From Bacteroides cellulosilyticus (lineage in GTDB: Bacteria; Bacteroidota; Bacteroidia; Bacteroidales; Bacteroidaceae), in contig NZ_CP081903.1 in NCBI RefSeq assembly GCF_020091405.1, forward strand, positions 4,464,501 through 4,528,500: DNA of 64,000 nucleotides. Direction: 5' to 3'. Shown here in pieces: positions 14,904-23,356 of this stretch. The notes under the pieces are model-generated. The model was not told the origin of the DNA, did not search any database, and saw nothing but the letters and a program-made list of their open reading frames with translations. The translations under genes were made by a program, and so were the position numbers. Position 1 is the first letter of the stretch; every line of letters begins with the position of its first letter.

Positions 14904-16595
14904 TTATCGGTGAAAACGGGAATGAAAGTCTTCTCTCATTCCGGAAAGAGAATTGGTTATATCCACTTCCAACCGGGCAAGTTCTTCCCGTATCTTGTAC
15001 ATTTCCTGAAAACCCTTATCTGACATTCCTTGGTCATTGGTTTCAAAGGAGAATATTACTCTGTCCGCACGTTCAAGACGCTTTCGCACAGCCTCATGGT
15101 CCGCTTCGTCGTATAATCCGTTTCGGATATGTTCCGGATTGACTTCGGGCAAATCGGACAAGGCATGATTCAGCGTGGCTTTACCGCTGATCTCCCAATC
15201 GTCAAGGTTGTCCTTCTCTGGTTTTATCCGTTTGCCGAGTAGCTGGTCGTTCCAATCCTTATAACCCTCTGCGGCAGATTCATACAAGATGCATCCTGTA
15301 GCTTCCGGACCGGAAATGGAAGCATCAATCGCTTTTTCGATGGCTTCCAGATTGCTTCTCATTTTCTCTAATTCTTCCTCACTGGCAGAACCTTCGTCAC
15401 GAGCCATTTCGTACTCATCCATACAAACCATTCTCATTTCCTGTAGATAGCCGTCACCAATTCCCATGTCGTCACGCTCCCCATTCTTCAAATTTTGTTT
15501 TGCATCATTTATACCCAGTATGGCTGTAATCTTTTCAAAATTGAATGGTTCAAGTTCTATTTCATACTGTGAATAGTCTTCGCTATTGTTCTGTACAATC
15601 AGTCTGCCGGTTTGTGACAGACAGGTGGAGAAGTTCCAGCCTGCATGAGTGAGAGCAAAGTGGATAGCATAGACTTGTCCGGCACGGTCATGATCGAAGC
15701 AAAGATGATGTGAGGCATGGGGAGTTGCTTTTATCGCTCCTTTGAATTGCTGCTGGCTCGGTGCCCCTCCGGTAGAGATGAATACCGCCTTTCGCAGATC
15801 CTTGTTCTGTGCCTGATGAAGTTGGTAATATGCCATCGCATCATAAGCACTTTCGAACCAATAGATATGTTTGGCGGAGGTGAGAGAAGTGCGGGCAGGG
15901 CTGGCAATCCACAGTCCCTCGCTTGAATTGCTCCCTGCGGCTTTGCCTTTGTAGCTGCCGCTCCCGTCCATACGGGCACGTCCTCGTTCTTCAAGTCCCA
16001 CAATCGCTCCGTCGCCTTTGGGCAGGGTTAGTGGAAAGGACAGGTTCGTGTAGGTTGCACCGTCCTCCCGATGTTTCGTAGCCAGATAAAAATGCCGATG
16101 GAAGGCATATTGTGTATAAAGGTCGATACCTCGGCTTTTAAAATAAGGATAAAATTTTTTCTGCGTTTCCCGATTCTGCGGATTGAACTTATGAATGTCG
16201 TAATCCGCTATGTCAAATGGCTTTACATCTCGTTTAGGGTTCACTATTCGGGTTTTCCGTTCAGTGACAGGAATGTTCAGTAATCTGTTACAGACAAGAT
16301 TCACCAGTCTGTCCGGAGACATACCCGCATGGTACTCCGTGAAAAAGTGCGGATGCTCCTTGATGAAGGAAATGATGTTATAAACTTTCTGTTGTTGTGC
16401 GTGGAAACAGCATTTTCCTTGTTGTGTCACAATAAATTTGTCACCACGGATACGTCTGCCGTCGCTGTCCAAACGAACATACGAGGGATAGCGCAGACCG
16501 TCACGACGGTTCAGGTGATACCCTGCGTCAATCAATACGTCCTGGATGTTTAGTCGTTGCAGAAAGTCATCGTATGTAAGGTCTCCGTCTCTCAT
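14904..16595 (-). CDS. toprim-domain primase-like protein (563 aa)
   Basis: Residues about 1-110 resemble the CHC2-type N-terminal region of DnaG-like primases without the zinc cysteines (FIVTQQGKCCFHAQQQ, then VYNIISFIKEH). Residues about 235-340 form a toprim domain: YWFESAYDAMAYYQLHQ with the acidic Glu, AVFISTGGAPS, and LCFDHDRAGQ with the DxD pair. The C-terminal 200 residues are charged and helical. Similar proteins (DUF3991/toprim type) accompany transfer genes in Bacteroides ICEs and may prime complementary-strand synthesis after transfer. It starts 4 bases after the 522-residue gene. Confidence 0.75.
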   Translation of the reverse strand: MRDGDLTYDDFLQRLNIQDVLIDAGYHLNRRDGLRYPSYVRLDSDGRRIRGDKFIVTQQGKCCFHAQQQKVYNIISFIKEHPHFFTEYHAGMSPDRLVNLVCNRLLNIPVTERKTRIVNPKRDVKPFDIADYDIHKFNPQNRETQKKFYPYFKSRGIDLYTQYAFHRHFYLATKHREDGATYTNLSFPLTLPKGDGAIVGLEERGRARMDGSGSYKGKAAGSNSSEGLWIASPARTSLTSAKHIYWFESAYDAMAYYQLHQAQNKDLRKAVFISTGGAPSQQQFKGAIKATPHASHHLCFDHDRAGQVYAIHFALTHAGWNFSTCLSQTGRLIVQNNSEDYSQYEIELEPFNFEKITAILGINDAKQNLKNGERDDMGIGDGYLQEMRMVCMDEYEMARDEGSASEEELEKMRSNLEAIEKAIDASISGPEATGCILYESAAEGYKDWNDQLLGKRIKPEKDNLDDWEISGKATLNHALSDLPEVNPEHIRNGLYDEADHEAVRKRLERADRVIFSFETNDQGMSDKGFQEMYKIREELARLEVDITNSLSGMREDFHSRFHR

Positions 16596-16599
16596 AGGT

Positions 16600-18168
16600 T
16601 TACCTCCCTCTTCTCATTTCATTAATATCTTGATTCATCTGTGCCTCGAAATTACGGATGGCCACATCTCTCGGTGTATCTACGCCGGGCTTGAAGTATG
16701 GATGTGGCGGTCCGCTGAAACGTTCGCCATAGAACTCCGGAGAGTGGTGGTGATGGAAGCCATGTGCGACTTCCGATGCCACCACAGCACCGGCGGTAAG
16801 GGCAGCGAATATCTTCACGCCAAGCCCCTTGTTCGCTTCAGGACGTGTCTTCATATCCACCTCGTTGAAAATCTTCGAAAAAAGTTTCATCCGGTGGTAA
16901 TCATCCACAGCAAGAAACTTGTCGTAGTCTTTCTGGCTGATTTCGTGGCTGATGACCTGTCCGTCAATAACAGCGGACATCTTGTATTTACCCTCCGTCT
17001 GTGCCGGTTGCACGGCAATGTCACTGACCTCTACTTCCCGGCCATGTTTCTCCTCACGATACCAGCCTTTGCTTTCGTTGAGTAGTTGCAGGTCACGCCC
17101 GTCCACGGCTGCACCGATACTGCCCTGTATGTATTCCTGCCGCATCGGAGTTTCTTGCTGCATGAATAATTCTTGTTCCTGCCGCTGCCGTTCTTCCAGT
17201 TCATGCCGCACTTCGGGATGCAGGCCGATACTGATGCGTTGTTCGCTGTTGAGCTGTTCCATCGTTACTTTATCGGCAAAGTCCGCTCCGATAATGCCGT
17301 TCAGCAGATCCAGCCGTTTCTCCACAGGTTGTTCCTCGATGGATGCGGTAGCCAGTTTTTTCACTTCTTCTTCCGTCAGGTCATAGACCATATCGGCATT
17401 GACACTTTCCGATTGTACGGTCAGTGTCCTCCGTTCCATATCCACGATAAGACCGTGCGAAGTAAGGCACTCCGACCATTTCTCGTTGGAAAAATAGACT
17501 GGTGAAGCAATCAACTCCTTGTATGCTTGTGCCGGTTCCTTGCTGCGCGGACGGCTGACAAGCGGTGTAATGACCTCCTGCAAGTTCTTCAATACATCTT
17601 GCTGTACAATGGGTTGCTCCTGTTGACCGCCTTTGTAGTAAAAGCCGTAGCCACCCGATTGCAGTTCGCCGGGCTTCATGCGCCCGTCTGGGCGTTCGGG
17701 TACGATGGATGGCCCCGGAAAGAAAAGCTGCCCACCAACTCTGCGTAGGTGGAAACCCCACTGTTCGCGTGGTGTCCAACCAAGGAATGGAGGGGGCATA
17801 CCCAGTCGCCCCATGTGTCCGTACTCACCGATACCGATGCGGTAGCCATGTAGCCCCATCGCCACGCGACCGTTGGCATTGCGGGCATGGACGAAATTTT
17901 TCGGCATATAGAAGTCTTTTCCTATGATACTCGTGAGTATGTTGTAGGCTTTCTTGTTGGCCGTATTCGTTCCCCAGTCCGTCAGAGCCAACATCTGTCG
18001 TTCTGTTATAGGATAGACCAATAACGGTGAATCATGCCCTTGCACAATCAGCCGGTAGCCGCCTCCGTCAAATGCGACATGGGCTTGAAGTCCGTTACGC
18101 ATCAGTAGATTGCGCATTTCGGGTTGCAAGTCCATCTGCCGAGGATTAGTGTTTGTTCGTATCGTCAT
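16600..18168 (-). CDS. hypothetical tra-operon protein with internal repeats (522 aa)
   Basis: Three related units are visible. Unit 1 (about 15-120) contains ITERQMLALTDWG, then AYNILTSIIGKDFYMP and GRVAMGLHGYR. Unit 2 (about 215-330) contains LTEEEVKKLATAS, then LDLLNGIIGADFADK and QRISIGLHPEVR. Unit 3 (about 360-440) contains ISQKDYDKFLAVDDYHRM and LFSKIFNEVDM. Units 1 and 2 share the lllnGIIGaDF and IGLH signatures. A Q/E-rich linker lies between units 2 and 3, and a short hydrophobic stretch (IFAALTAGAVVASEVAHG) may be a membrane helix. DUF4099-like proteins of Bacteroides ICEs have similar features; function unknown. Confidence 0.6.
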   Translation of the reverse strand: MTIRTNTNPRQMDLQPEMRNLLMRNGLQAHVAFDGGGYRLIVQGHDSPLLVYPITERQMLALTDWGTNTANKKAYNILTSIIGKDFYMPKNFVHARNANGRVAMGLHGYRIGIGEYGHMGRLGMPPPFLGWTPREQWGFHLRRVGGQLFFPGPSIVPERPDGRMKPGELQSGGYGFYYKGGQQEQPIVQQDVLKNLQEVITPLVSRPRSKEPAQAYKELIASPVYFSNEKWSECLTSHGLIVDMERRTLTVQSESVNADMVYDLTEEEVKKLATASIEEQPVEKRLDLLNGIIGADFADKVTMEQLNSEQRISIGLHPEVRHELEERQRQEQELFMQQETPMRQEYIQGSIGAAVDGRDLQLLNESKGWYREEKHGREVEVSDIAVQPAQTEGKYKMSAVIDGQVISHEISQKDYDKFLAVDDYHRMKLFSKIFNEVDMKTRPEANKGLGVKIFAALTAGAVVASEVAHGFHHHHSPEFYGERFSGPPHPYFKPGVDTPRDVAIRNFEAQMNQDINEMRRGR

Positions 18169-18193
18169 AGTCTGATGTTATGATGGTTACTTG

Positions 18194-18418
18194 TTATGCG
18201 TTGCCGTATTTCATAGCCGCTTCCAATTGTTCGTCTTTGAAACGGACAAACCCGGCGGCAGAATCTTCGCAGACCGTGAGTCCTTTTTCCTCACAGTAAT
18301 GGGCGTACTCCTCCTGCCACTCGGCAGAAAAATGGTTGATGTAATCGAGCCAGCCGTATTCGCCGCTCTGCATCTTCTCGACGAGAATCTCTTCGGGATA
18401 ATATTTCTGTTGTGCCAT
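18194..18418 (-). CDS. small acidic tra-operon protein (74 aa)
   Basis: Compact acidic protein (YYPEEILVEKMQSGEYGWLD, YINHFSAEWQEEYAHYCEEK). It fits between the 252- and 522-residue genes with 20- and 25-base gaps. The spacing and composition support a real gene. I do not know its function; short proteins of this type often sit between DUF4099/DUF3945 genes in Bacteroides ICEs. Confidence 0.65.
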   Translation of the reverse strand: MAQQKYYPEEILVEKMQSGEYGWLDYINHFSAEWQEEYAHYCEEKGLTVCEDSAAGFVRFKDEQLEAAMKYGNA

Positions 18419-18438
18419 ACGCTTATATTAAATAGGTC

Positions 18439-19197
18439 TTATTTGTGAATACCTGCCGCTCGGTTACGCTCACCGCTTTTCTTCTGTTCGTTCCACAGTT
18501 CTTCGGTGTATTCCTCCTCTGGAACGTAGTCGAGATTGCCGTCATCATCCATCACCCAGCAACCGTAGCAACCGAAGGTGTACTTATCCCATTCACGCTT
18601 GGGTTGCTCTTTCCATTTCTGCGCGTCACCTGCGCAGAAACGGATGCCCGTCTTGTTGTGAAGGTCGATGCCTACCGTGACAGGTTCGCCATCCACTGCC
18701 ACCGTCAGAGGCTCACCATGCTGCATTCCGTTTACTTCTACTGTACCTAAGTGCATTACCTCTGCCAGCACTTTCAGGTTACGGGCGATGATGGGTGTCG
18801 GAACATACATCACCTGTTTTGTTTCCTCGTCGATTTGCACGAAAGCTTTACTGCGTCGTCCGTCCGCCATAGCCACGTCTGCAATGATGGATTTGCCGTC
18901 AAGCAACTGTTTTTGCTGCTCCTCGTTGTAGCATTCCAGTGGTGACGACTTCAGTGTGGGATAAAAGACCACATCCACCTCGCCGCTATCCATACGGATA
19001 AAGGCAAACCGACTGCGACTCTCGATTACTTCGCCATTCTCGTTAGTGACACGCATGGGCAGTACCGGCGAGTAGCCGCCTTTCCCGATTTCTTTCAGGA
19101 TACACAGGGGCAAATCTTCAATCATTTCTTGGGTAAGCCCAAAGCGGGCCAATGTCGGATAAGGCAGTTCGTTGAACTCAAATTGTTCTTTTTTCAT
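18439..19197 (-). CDS. DUF4099/DUF3945-like protein (252 aa)
   Basis: First gene of the long tra operon. The N-terminal 90 residues match the DUF4099-type opening (FEFNELPYPTLARFGLTQEM, GGYSPVLPMRV). The middle has DUF3945-like features (ADGRRSKAFVQIDEETKQVM). The end is acidic (DDDGNLDYVPEEEYTEELW). Proteins of this kind are hallmarks of Bacteroides conjugative elements, but their biochemical role is not established. A minus-strand TATATTTG box lies 32-39 bases upstream of the ATG. Confidence 0.7.
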   Translation of the reverse strand: MKKEQFEFNELPYPTLARFGLTQEMIEDLPLCILKEIGKGGYSPVLPMRVTNENGEVIESRSRFAFIRMDSGEVDVVFYPTLKSSPLECYNEEQQKQLLDGKSIIADVAMADGRRSKAFVQIDEETKQVMYVPTPIIARNLKVLAEVMHLGTVEVNGMQHGEPLTVAVDGEPVTVGIDLHNKTGIRFCAGDAQKWKEQPKREWDKYTFGCYGCWVMDDDGNLDYVPEEEYTEELWNEQKKSGERNRAAGIHK

Positions 19198-19228
19198 ATT
19201 CTGAATGATGTTATAAAATTATACTCAG

Positions 19229-19236
19229 CAAATATA
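19229..19236 (-). promoter_or_regulatory. -7 box of the tra operon
   Basis: The minus strand reads TATATTTG, a perfect TAnnTTTG element, 32 bases before the first tra-operon ATG. No TTG at the expected spacing is visible, so the promoter may need an activator. Confidence 0.5.
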
Positions 19237-19353
19237 GAGCGATTTCTTATCTGATGACTAAAACATTTCTTTATAAGTGATTATAAAGTGGTATTTTTAA
19301 TGTTTTGAATATGATTTTTCGCAAATAATCATATTCAAAATTGATTAAATAGT

Positions 19354-19413
19354 TATATTTGGAGAAAAAACAGTCGGCAATGGACAGACCATAAGAAGAG
19401 CGTGCTAACTTTG
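19354..19413 (+). promoter_or_regulatory. -7 boxes upstream of the secreted M23 gene
   Basis: Two perfect TAnnTTTG boxes precede the ATG at 19419: TATATTTG (19354-19361) and TAACTTTG (19406-19413). The second would yield an almost leaderless mRNA. Neither has an obvious TTG at -33. The 220-bp divergent region between 19197 and 19419 is AT-rich and probably carries control of both operons. Confidence 0.4.
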
Positions 19414-19418
19414 CTGCC

Positions 19419-20078
19419 ATGAGAAAGATTTTATTATTGATGATGACGGGTGTCTCATTATGTATCACGCCAGCCAAAGCACAATTCAATACCGTTGCCG
19501 TTACCCCAACACGCTACAAGATGGAGGTATTGGATATGGGGTTAGACCAAGCGGAACCGGCATCCGAAAGCGAGATTTCCGTACAGGAAGTTTCAACAGG
19601 TATCCCGGTATCCGCAGATATGGATAAGAAAAAGTGGATGGATCGTTACTTGAGTGTAAGTTACCCGTTACGTTATATCAAGGTCACTTCGCCTTATGGC
19701 TACCGTAAGGACCCGTTTACGGGAAAGAGTAAATTTCATGGCGGACTGGACTTGCGCGCACGTGGCGACAAGGTGATGGCCATGATGGAGGGTGTGGTCG
19801 TGAAGGTCGGACAGGACAAGACTTCCGGCAAGTATGTAACCTTGCGGCATGGTAGGTACACCGTCAGTTATTGTCATCTCTCTAAAATTCTTATCGTCAA
19901 AGGGGCAATAGTTCATCCTCGTGATGTGGTTGGCATTACCGGCTCCACAGGACGCAGCACCGGCGAACACCTGCATATCACCTGCAAACTCAATGGCAGG
20001 AGTATCAGCCCCTCGCTTATACTCGATTATATCCAATCCATCCGGCAGGAGTGTATATCAGCATTGGCAGGTTTGTAA
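19419..20078 (+). CDS. secreted M23/LytM peptidase (219 aa)
   Basis: A signal peptide (MRKILLLMMTGVSLCITPAK, cleavage near AQ) precedes an M23 domain at about 105-205. Full zinc ligands are present: FHGGLDLRA (HxxxD) and TGEHLHITC (HxH). The core strands VTLRHGRYTVSYCHLS and GAIVHPRDVVGITGSTG are also present. It acts in the periplasm, cutting peptide cross-links, and probably helps assembly of the transfer channel. It is transcribed divergently from the tra operon, with which it shares a 220-bp control region. It is the third M23-type protein encoded within 15 kb. Confidence 0.85.
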   Translation: MRKILLLMMTGVSLCITPAKAQFNTVAVTPTRYKMEVLDMGLDQAEPASESEISVQEVSTGIPVSADMDKKKWMDRYLSVSYPLRYIKVTSPYGYRKDPFTGKSKFHGGLDLRARGDKVMAMMEGVVVKVGQDKTSGKYVTLRHGRYTVSYCHLSKILIVKGAIVHPRDVVGITGSTGRSTGEHLHITCKLNGRSISPSLILDYIQSIRQECISALAGL

Positions 20079-20110
20079 AAGAGAAGTGAAAAGGGCTGAA
20101 AACGTTCCGG

Positions 20111-20947
20111 TTACTTTGTCATCCGTTCAATAATATGGGCAATATGGTTGCCCCAGACGTGTATTTGTACAAGGAGCATCGAAGGCATGGAGAGCGTCTT
20201 GCCATAGAAGATAGCCGCCACTACTTTGCCACCGCACCGTTCGATCTCTTCCTTGTAATCCACCACGCTTTGCCCGGTTGTCAGCACATCATCTATGATG
20301 ATAATCTCTTTCCCTTTGATTTTTCCGGTAATGAGGTAGTTTCGTTCGAGGATACGCTTCTCTCCACCTTTGGCCTCATGCAGGCTTTCTCGTGCATCGC
20401 AAATATCAACGTCGTACAGTCCTGAAGTTAAATCCTGTCGGTGCTTTCCGATGTACCAGTCGAGCCGTTTGAACCGTTGACCGTATTTTATCCAGTTGCT
20501 ACACGGCATGAACATTATATGGTAAGGTCTCTTTTTCAGTTGCAAGGCATTCATACACGTTTTAAAGAACTCGATTCCGTGTATATCTCCTTGTTTGAAC
20601 TGGTAGATGGAATGGCAGAAAGCCCTCTGTTCATCATTGAGCAGCGCATTGTATCGTGACGGATAGTAATATCCGTAAAAGGAGATTCGGATGCCTCGTA
20701 ACTTGAACGGCTTATGGGGAGAATGGCCATCAAACCGTTCGGGATGCAAGAGACAGAACATACGGCAGGCTTCCCGATGACCGGCCATTACCGCCAGACG
20801 ACAGTAACGTTCACGTTCCTCGCTCTTTTCGGTCAACCGTGCGGCGGCGAATGCCGCTTCTCCTGCTTTTCGTCGCCAGTAGCCGATAATATACCACAAT
20901 GCCCCAATTGTGAAAAGCAGGAGTATGAACAATAGTCTTGCATTCAT
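20111..20947 (-). CDS. membrane-anchored ComF-like phosphoribosyltransferase (278 aa)
   Basis: An N-terminal membrane helix (LLFILLLFTIGALWYIIGYW) is followed by a helical Sel1/TPR-like stretch (YCRLAVMAGHREACRMFCLL). The C-terminal domain has a classic PRPP-binding loop, EIIIIDDVLTTGQSVVDY, at about 215-232, preceded by the hood-type region HIMFMPCSNWIKYGQRFKRL. ComF/GntX-like PRTases are linked to DNA uptake, but the substrate here is unknown. It converges on the M23 gene. Promoter: TAACTTTG on the minus strand at 21076-21083, roughly 130 bases upstream. Confidence 0.7.
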   Translation of the reverse strand: MNARLLFILLLFTIGALWYIIGYWRRKAGEAAFAAARLTEKSEERERYCRLAVMAGHREACRMFCLLHPERFDGHSPHKPFKLRGIRISFYGYYYPSRYNALLNDEQRAFCHSIYQFKQGDIHGIEFFKTCMNALQLKKRPYHIMFMPCSNWIKYGQRFKRLDWYIGKHRQDLTSGLYDVDICDARESLHEAKGGEKRILERNYLITGKIKGKEIIIIDDVLTTGQSVVDYKEEIERCGGKVVAAIFYGKTLSMPSMLLVQIHVWGNHIAHIIERMTK

Positions 20948-21075
20948 CGTATTTTTATTTGAATGAAGCAGCCCGTTTCAATCTGGTTATTTACAACATT
21001 ACGGTGTATTTCGACATAATCGGATATGGGGGTTATGGCTTCATTACTTATATCAAATTCGTTTTCACTCACTTG

Positions 21076-21083
21076 CAAAGTTA
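21076..21083 (-). promoter_or_regulatory. -7 box for the membrane PRTase gene
   Basis: The minus strand reads TAACTTTG within ttgcaaagttagc. It fits TAnnTTTG and would give a leader of about 120 nt for the gene starting at 20947. No clear -33 element. Confidence 0.35.
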
Positions 21084-21445
21084 GCAAAATCGTGGCACTA
21101 ATCTAAAATAGCACCGATAATTTATAAGCCATATCACTTTTATATCATAAAGTCTTACCCATACAATTTCCTCTTTTAATTGTACATGCTCAACTTTTAT
21201 AGAAGATGTTCGCCCTGACCGGTACACGGCAAATGGCATACAAGTCTGCTATATGCTGTGTACCCGTCTTTGGGGCAAAGCAAGGACGATGGCACATTTG
21301 CCACAAGTGTCAATCAAGCCAACCTGTTGTCCTTGCAGCGACCTCTGCTATCTGTTCTTTTGTAACCGGCAATGCCGTCTGTTTGTTTTTATAGCTTCGC
21401 CCCACACCATCAGCGGAGCGTCACAGGACTTGTCCGCAAGAGACA

Positions 21446-21488
21446 TTCACTCACCTTATGGCAGCAGAGCTGCTATGGGGTGAGTGAA
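21446..21488 (+). ncRNA. candidate structured RNA: 20-bp hairpin
   Basis: The segment ttcactcaccttatggcagc pairs without a bulge with gctgctatggggtgagtgaa around a 3-base loop. The three imperfections are all G-U pairs if the plus strand is transcribed. Compensating G-U pairs suggest selection at the RNA level, but a DNA cruciform or oriT element is also possible. No promoter was identified with confidence. Confidence 0.4.
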
Positions 21489-21517
21489 AGACTCTTTACG
21501 GAAGCCAAACATGAAAA

Positions 21518-21586
21518 GACCGTACACCTCGGTCACAAACTGCCAAGGCTTACGCTTCGCCAGATTTGAGACTAAGTTGTACGGTC
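21518..21586. repeat. perfect 9-bp inverted repeat around a 51-base loop
   Basis: gaccgtaca (21518-21526) and tgtacggtc (21578-21586) are exact inverted copies. The enclosed sequence contains further short complementarities. It lies directly after the 20-bp hairpin, in the same non-coding region. Confidence 0.45.
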
Positions 21587-21746
21587 ACTTCATCGGGAAG
21601 TTTGGACCGGCAAGCCACAGACGCTCCACTGCCCACCCATTCCTTTTATAAATCTTGCACCTATTCTACATGTCTATATGACAACCGCCTGTAGTAAGAA
21701 AGCATATTCTGTTTGTCGGTTAGCTCTGCCGTAGTCATATTTTCCG

Positions 21747-21776
21747 CAAAGTAAGCCGCCTTTTACCAAACATCAA
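21747..21776 (-). promoter_or_regulatory. weak minus-strand promoter in leader C
   Basis: The minus strand reads TTG, 19 bases, then TTACTTTG (21747-21754), one mismatch from TAnnTTTG. Position within the leader matches the better promoters of leaders A, B, D and E. Confidence 0.3.
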
Positions 21777-21943
21777 ATCGCCACTATCGCTGGAACGAAA
21801 AATCTTCCTCTGACACGTCAGAGCGTATTTCTTGTCCCCGTTTTGTCTTATCGGTATTCTTGGGCGGCAGTTGATGGCAGAAAATATCCCTCAGCAGGCT
21901 GAACAGCCTTCAAAAAGAGGGAAAAAGAAAAATTATCAGAGTT

Positions 21944-22511
21944 ATGGCAAAGACGATAGACATAGAACTTCAAAAACAGTTGGACAAGCCACAGGCATGG
22001 TTCTGTAAGTATTTTCCTGCACGCATACGCAATGTGAGTGAGCGTGAGATAGCAGACCGCAAGTTAGTCTTTGATTTCAAGGATGGACGGGCATACGAAG
22101 AGGTTGCTCAACGCACGGCAGCCAACATGACCGAACGTTATGGAACATCATGTACCAACATTGTATTTTCCTCCCGTACCGGCATCCACCGATAAGAAGA
22201 ACGAGATACGTTACAAAGCATTCTGCCAAAGAGTATGCGAACTGACGGGAGCTATCAATGGTTATGACCATGTATCAGTGAGTGGTGAGAGGCTAACCAT
22301 TCACGAAAATCGTAAGGCAGAGAAAGAAGTCCGTAAGGTAAACGTCATTGAGTTTGATTCGGCTTTTTTCAACGGCAGGTCTGTGGTAGTCTTTGATGAT
22401 GTGATAACCAAAGGGCTGAGTTATGCTACCTATGCCAATCAGCTTGAAAGCCTTGGTGCTAATGTACTCGGAGATATATTCCTCGCAAGAACCCATTACA
22501 AAGTGAAATAA
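21944..22511 (+). pseudogene. phosphoribosyltransferase-like gene with one frameshift
   Basis: Two frames together make one protein. Frame 1 (21944 to stop at 22195) gives MAKTIDIELQKQLDKPQ through YGTSCTNIVF. The +1 frame continues from about 22172 with PPVPASTDKKNEIRYKAF, then the PRTase-type motif SVVVFDDVITKGLSYATY, and ends ARTHYKVK at 22511. The break falls in the run ttttcctccc, and skipping one base restores a continuous chain of about 188 residues. It is either a real inactivating insertion, a recoding site, or a sequencing error. The preserved downstream frame and 1-base spacing to the next gene argue for recent damage or error. It belongs to the same broad family as 20111-20947. 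Confidence 0.7.
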
Positions 22512-22512
22512 T

Positions 22513-23016
22513 ATGACCCAGACAAAGTATGATAAGGCAGTGTCCGTTTGCTTCAGTGGACACCGCAATATTCCATTCCTATACAGGAAGCAACTGAAGC
22601 TGCAATTAAAGGCAGCGATAACCAAGGCATACGCTGGAGGTTATCGTCATTTTTACTGTGGTTGTGCCATGGGGTTTGATATGCTGGCGGCAGAAGTTGC
22701 TCTTGCGTTGCAGTCCGAATTATCAGGTCTGCAAGTTATTGCCGTAGTACCGTATCGCGGACAATCCGAGCGGTGGAACGATGCGATGAAAGCCCGGTAT
22801 GATACTATTCTCTGTAACTCGGATGATGTTATCATCCTGAGCGAACACTACTACCATGGCTGTTTGCTTCGACGCAACGACTATATGGTTTTTCACAGTT
22901 CGTCTCTTATTGCCTGGTATGACGGAAACCCCAAGGGTGGTACGTTTTATACTTATCGTAAGGCTACAGCGAATGGACTAAAAGTTCTAAATCTCTATGG
23001 CAGCTCAATCGTATAA
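22513..23016 (+). CDS. SLOG-family (YpsA/DUF1273-like) protein (167 aa)
   Basis: A Rossmann-like protein with YpsA/DUF1273 signatures: VCFSGHRNIP at the first strand, YCGCAMGFDMLAAEVALAL (glycine-rich nucleotide-binding turn) and VVPYRGQSERW. Late strand: SSLIAWYDGNPKGGT. SLOG proteins bind nucleotides or nucleotide-derived ligands and are often found in conflict and signalling systems. Here it follows the phosphoribosyltransferase frame by one base, so the two probably act together, perhaps making and sensing a nucleotide (inference). Confidence 0.75.
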   Translation: MTQTKYDKAVSVCFSGHRNIPFLYRKQLKLQLKAAITKAYAGGYRHFYCGCAMGFDMLAAEVALALQSELSGLQVIAVVPYRGQSERWNDAMKARYDTILCNSDDVIILSEHYYHGCLLRRNDYMVFHSSSLIAWYDGNPKGGTFYTYRKATANGLKVLNLYGSSIV

Positions 23017-23356
23017 CAGCCATCTTGTTTTCGCATATTCCGAGCCGTAGCGGTGACTCCTTTGCCATTCATGTAAAGGCTGTTTTGTCAGCCATAGCGT
23101 GATATGGCAAAGTACGCTATTAGTTCTGATGTATTGCCCGGCTTTACCAATGTGCCGGTTTAGTTGGTGTGCTGTATTTTTATATCTTCGGAGGCTCCAT
23201 CCTCCTTATGTCTTTCTCTACCTTTTTTAGTATTCGGCTTAAAAAGTAATATACTTGCCTTACTTTTCGCCTATTTAGCATGTTTAGGGCACGTCTTTTA
23301 TAATAAAAGTGCAGCAATTGGTTGCTACACTTTTGCTATAATATCTATTTGTCATA
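23017..23356. other. intergenic stretch between convergent genes
   Basis: About 340 bp without a gene, AT-rich towards the right. It contains a hairpin at 23305-23334 beside the end of the minus-strand gene and nothing else I can name. Confidence 0.5.
23305..23334 (-). terminator. terminator of the DHFR/RibD-like gene
   Basis: aaaagtgcagcaa (23305-23317) pairs with ttgctacactttt (23322-23334), 12 of 13 positions, loop of 4. On the minus strand it ends in a run of Ts and ttattat. It lies 22 bases after the minus-strand stop. Confidence 0.65.

Larger units (their letters stand above)
20948..21943. other. 1-kb non-coding structured region with leader copy C
   Basis: No protein-like frame is convincing here. 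The first 150 bp carry the promoter of the phosphoribosyltransferase gene. The middle (about 21200-21590) contains a very strong hairpin and a further inverted repeat. The right part (21590-21943) is a diverged leader of the A-E family, ending in ccttcaaaaagagggaaaaag before the next ATG. The middle could encode a regulatory RNA or contain oriT. Confidence 0.5.

Noticed and set aside
21206..21569. Short overlapping plus-strand frames in the 1-kb gap
   Set aside because: Cys-rich, shifting frames through a strong hairpin; no homology or start context, so treated as non-coding.
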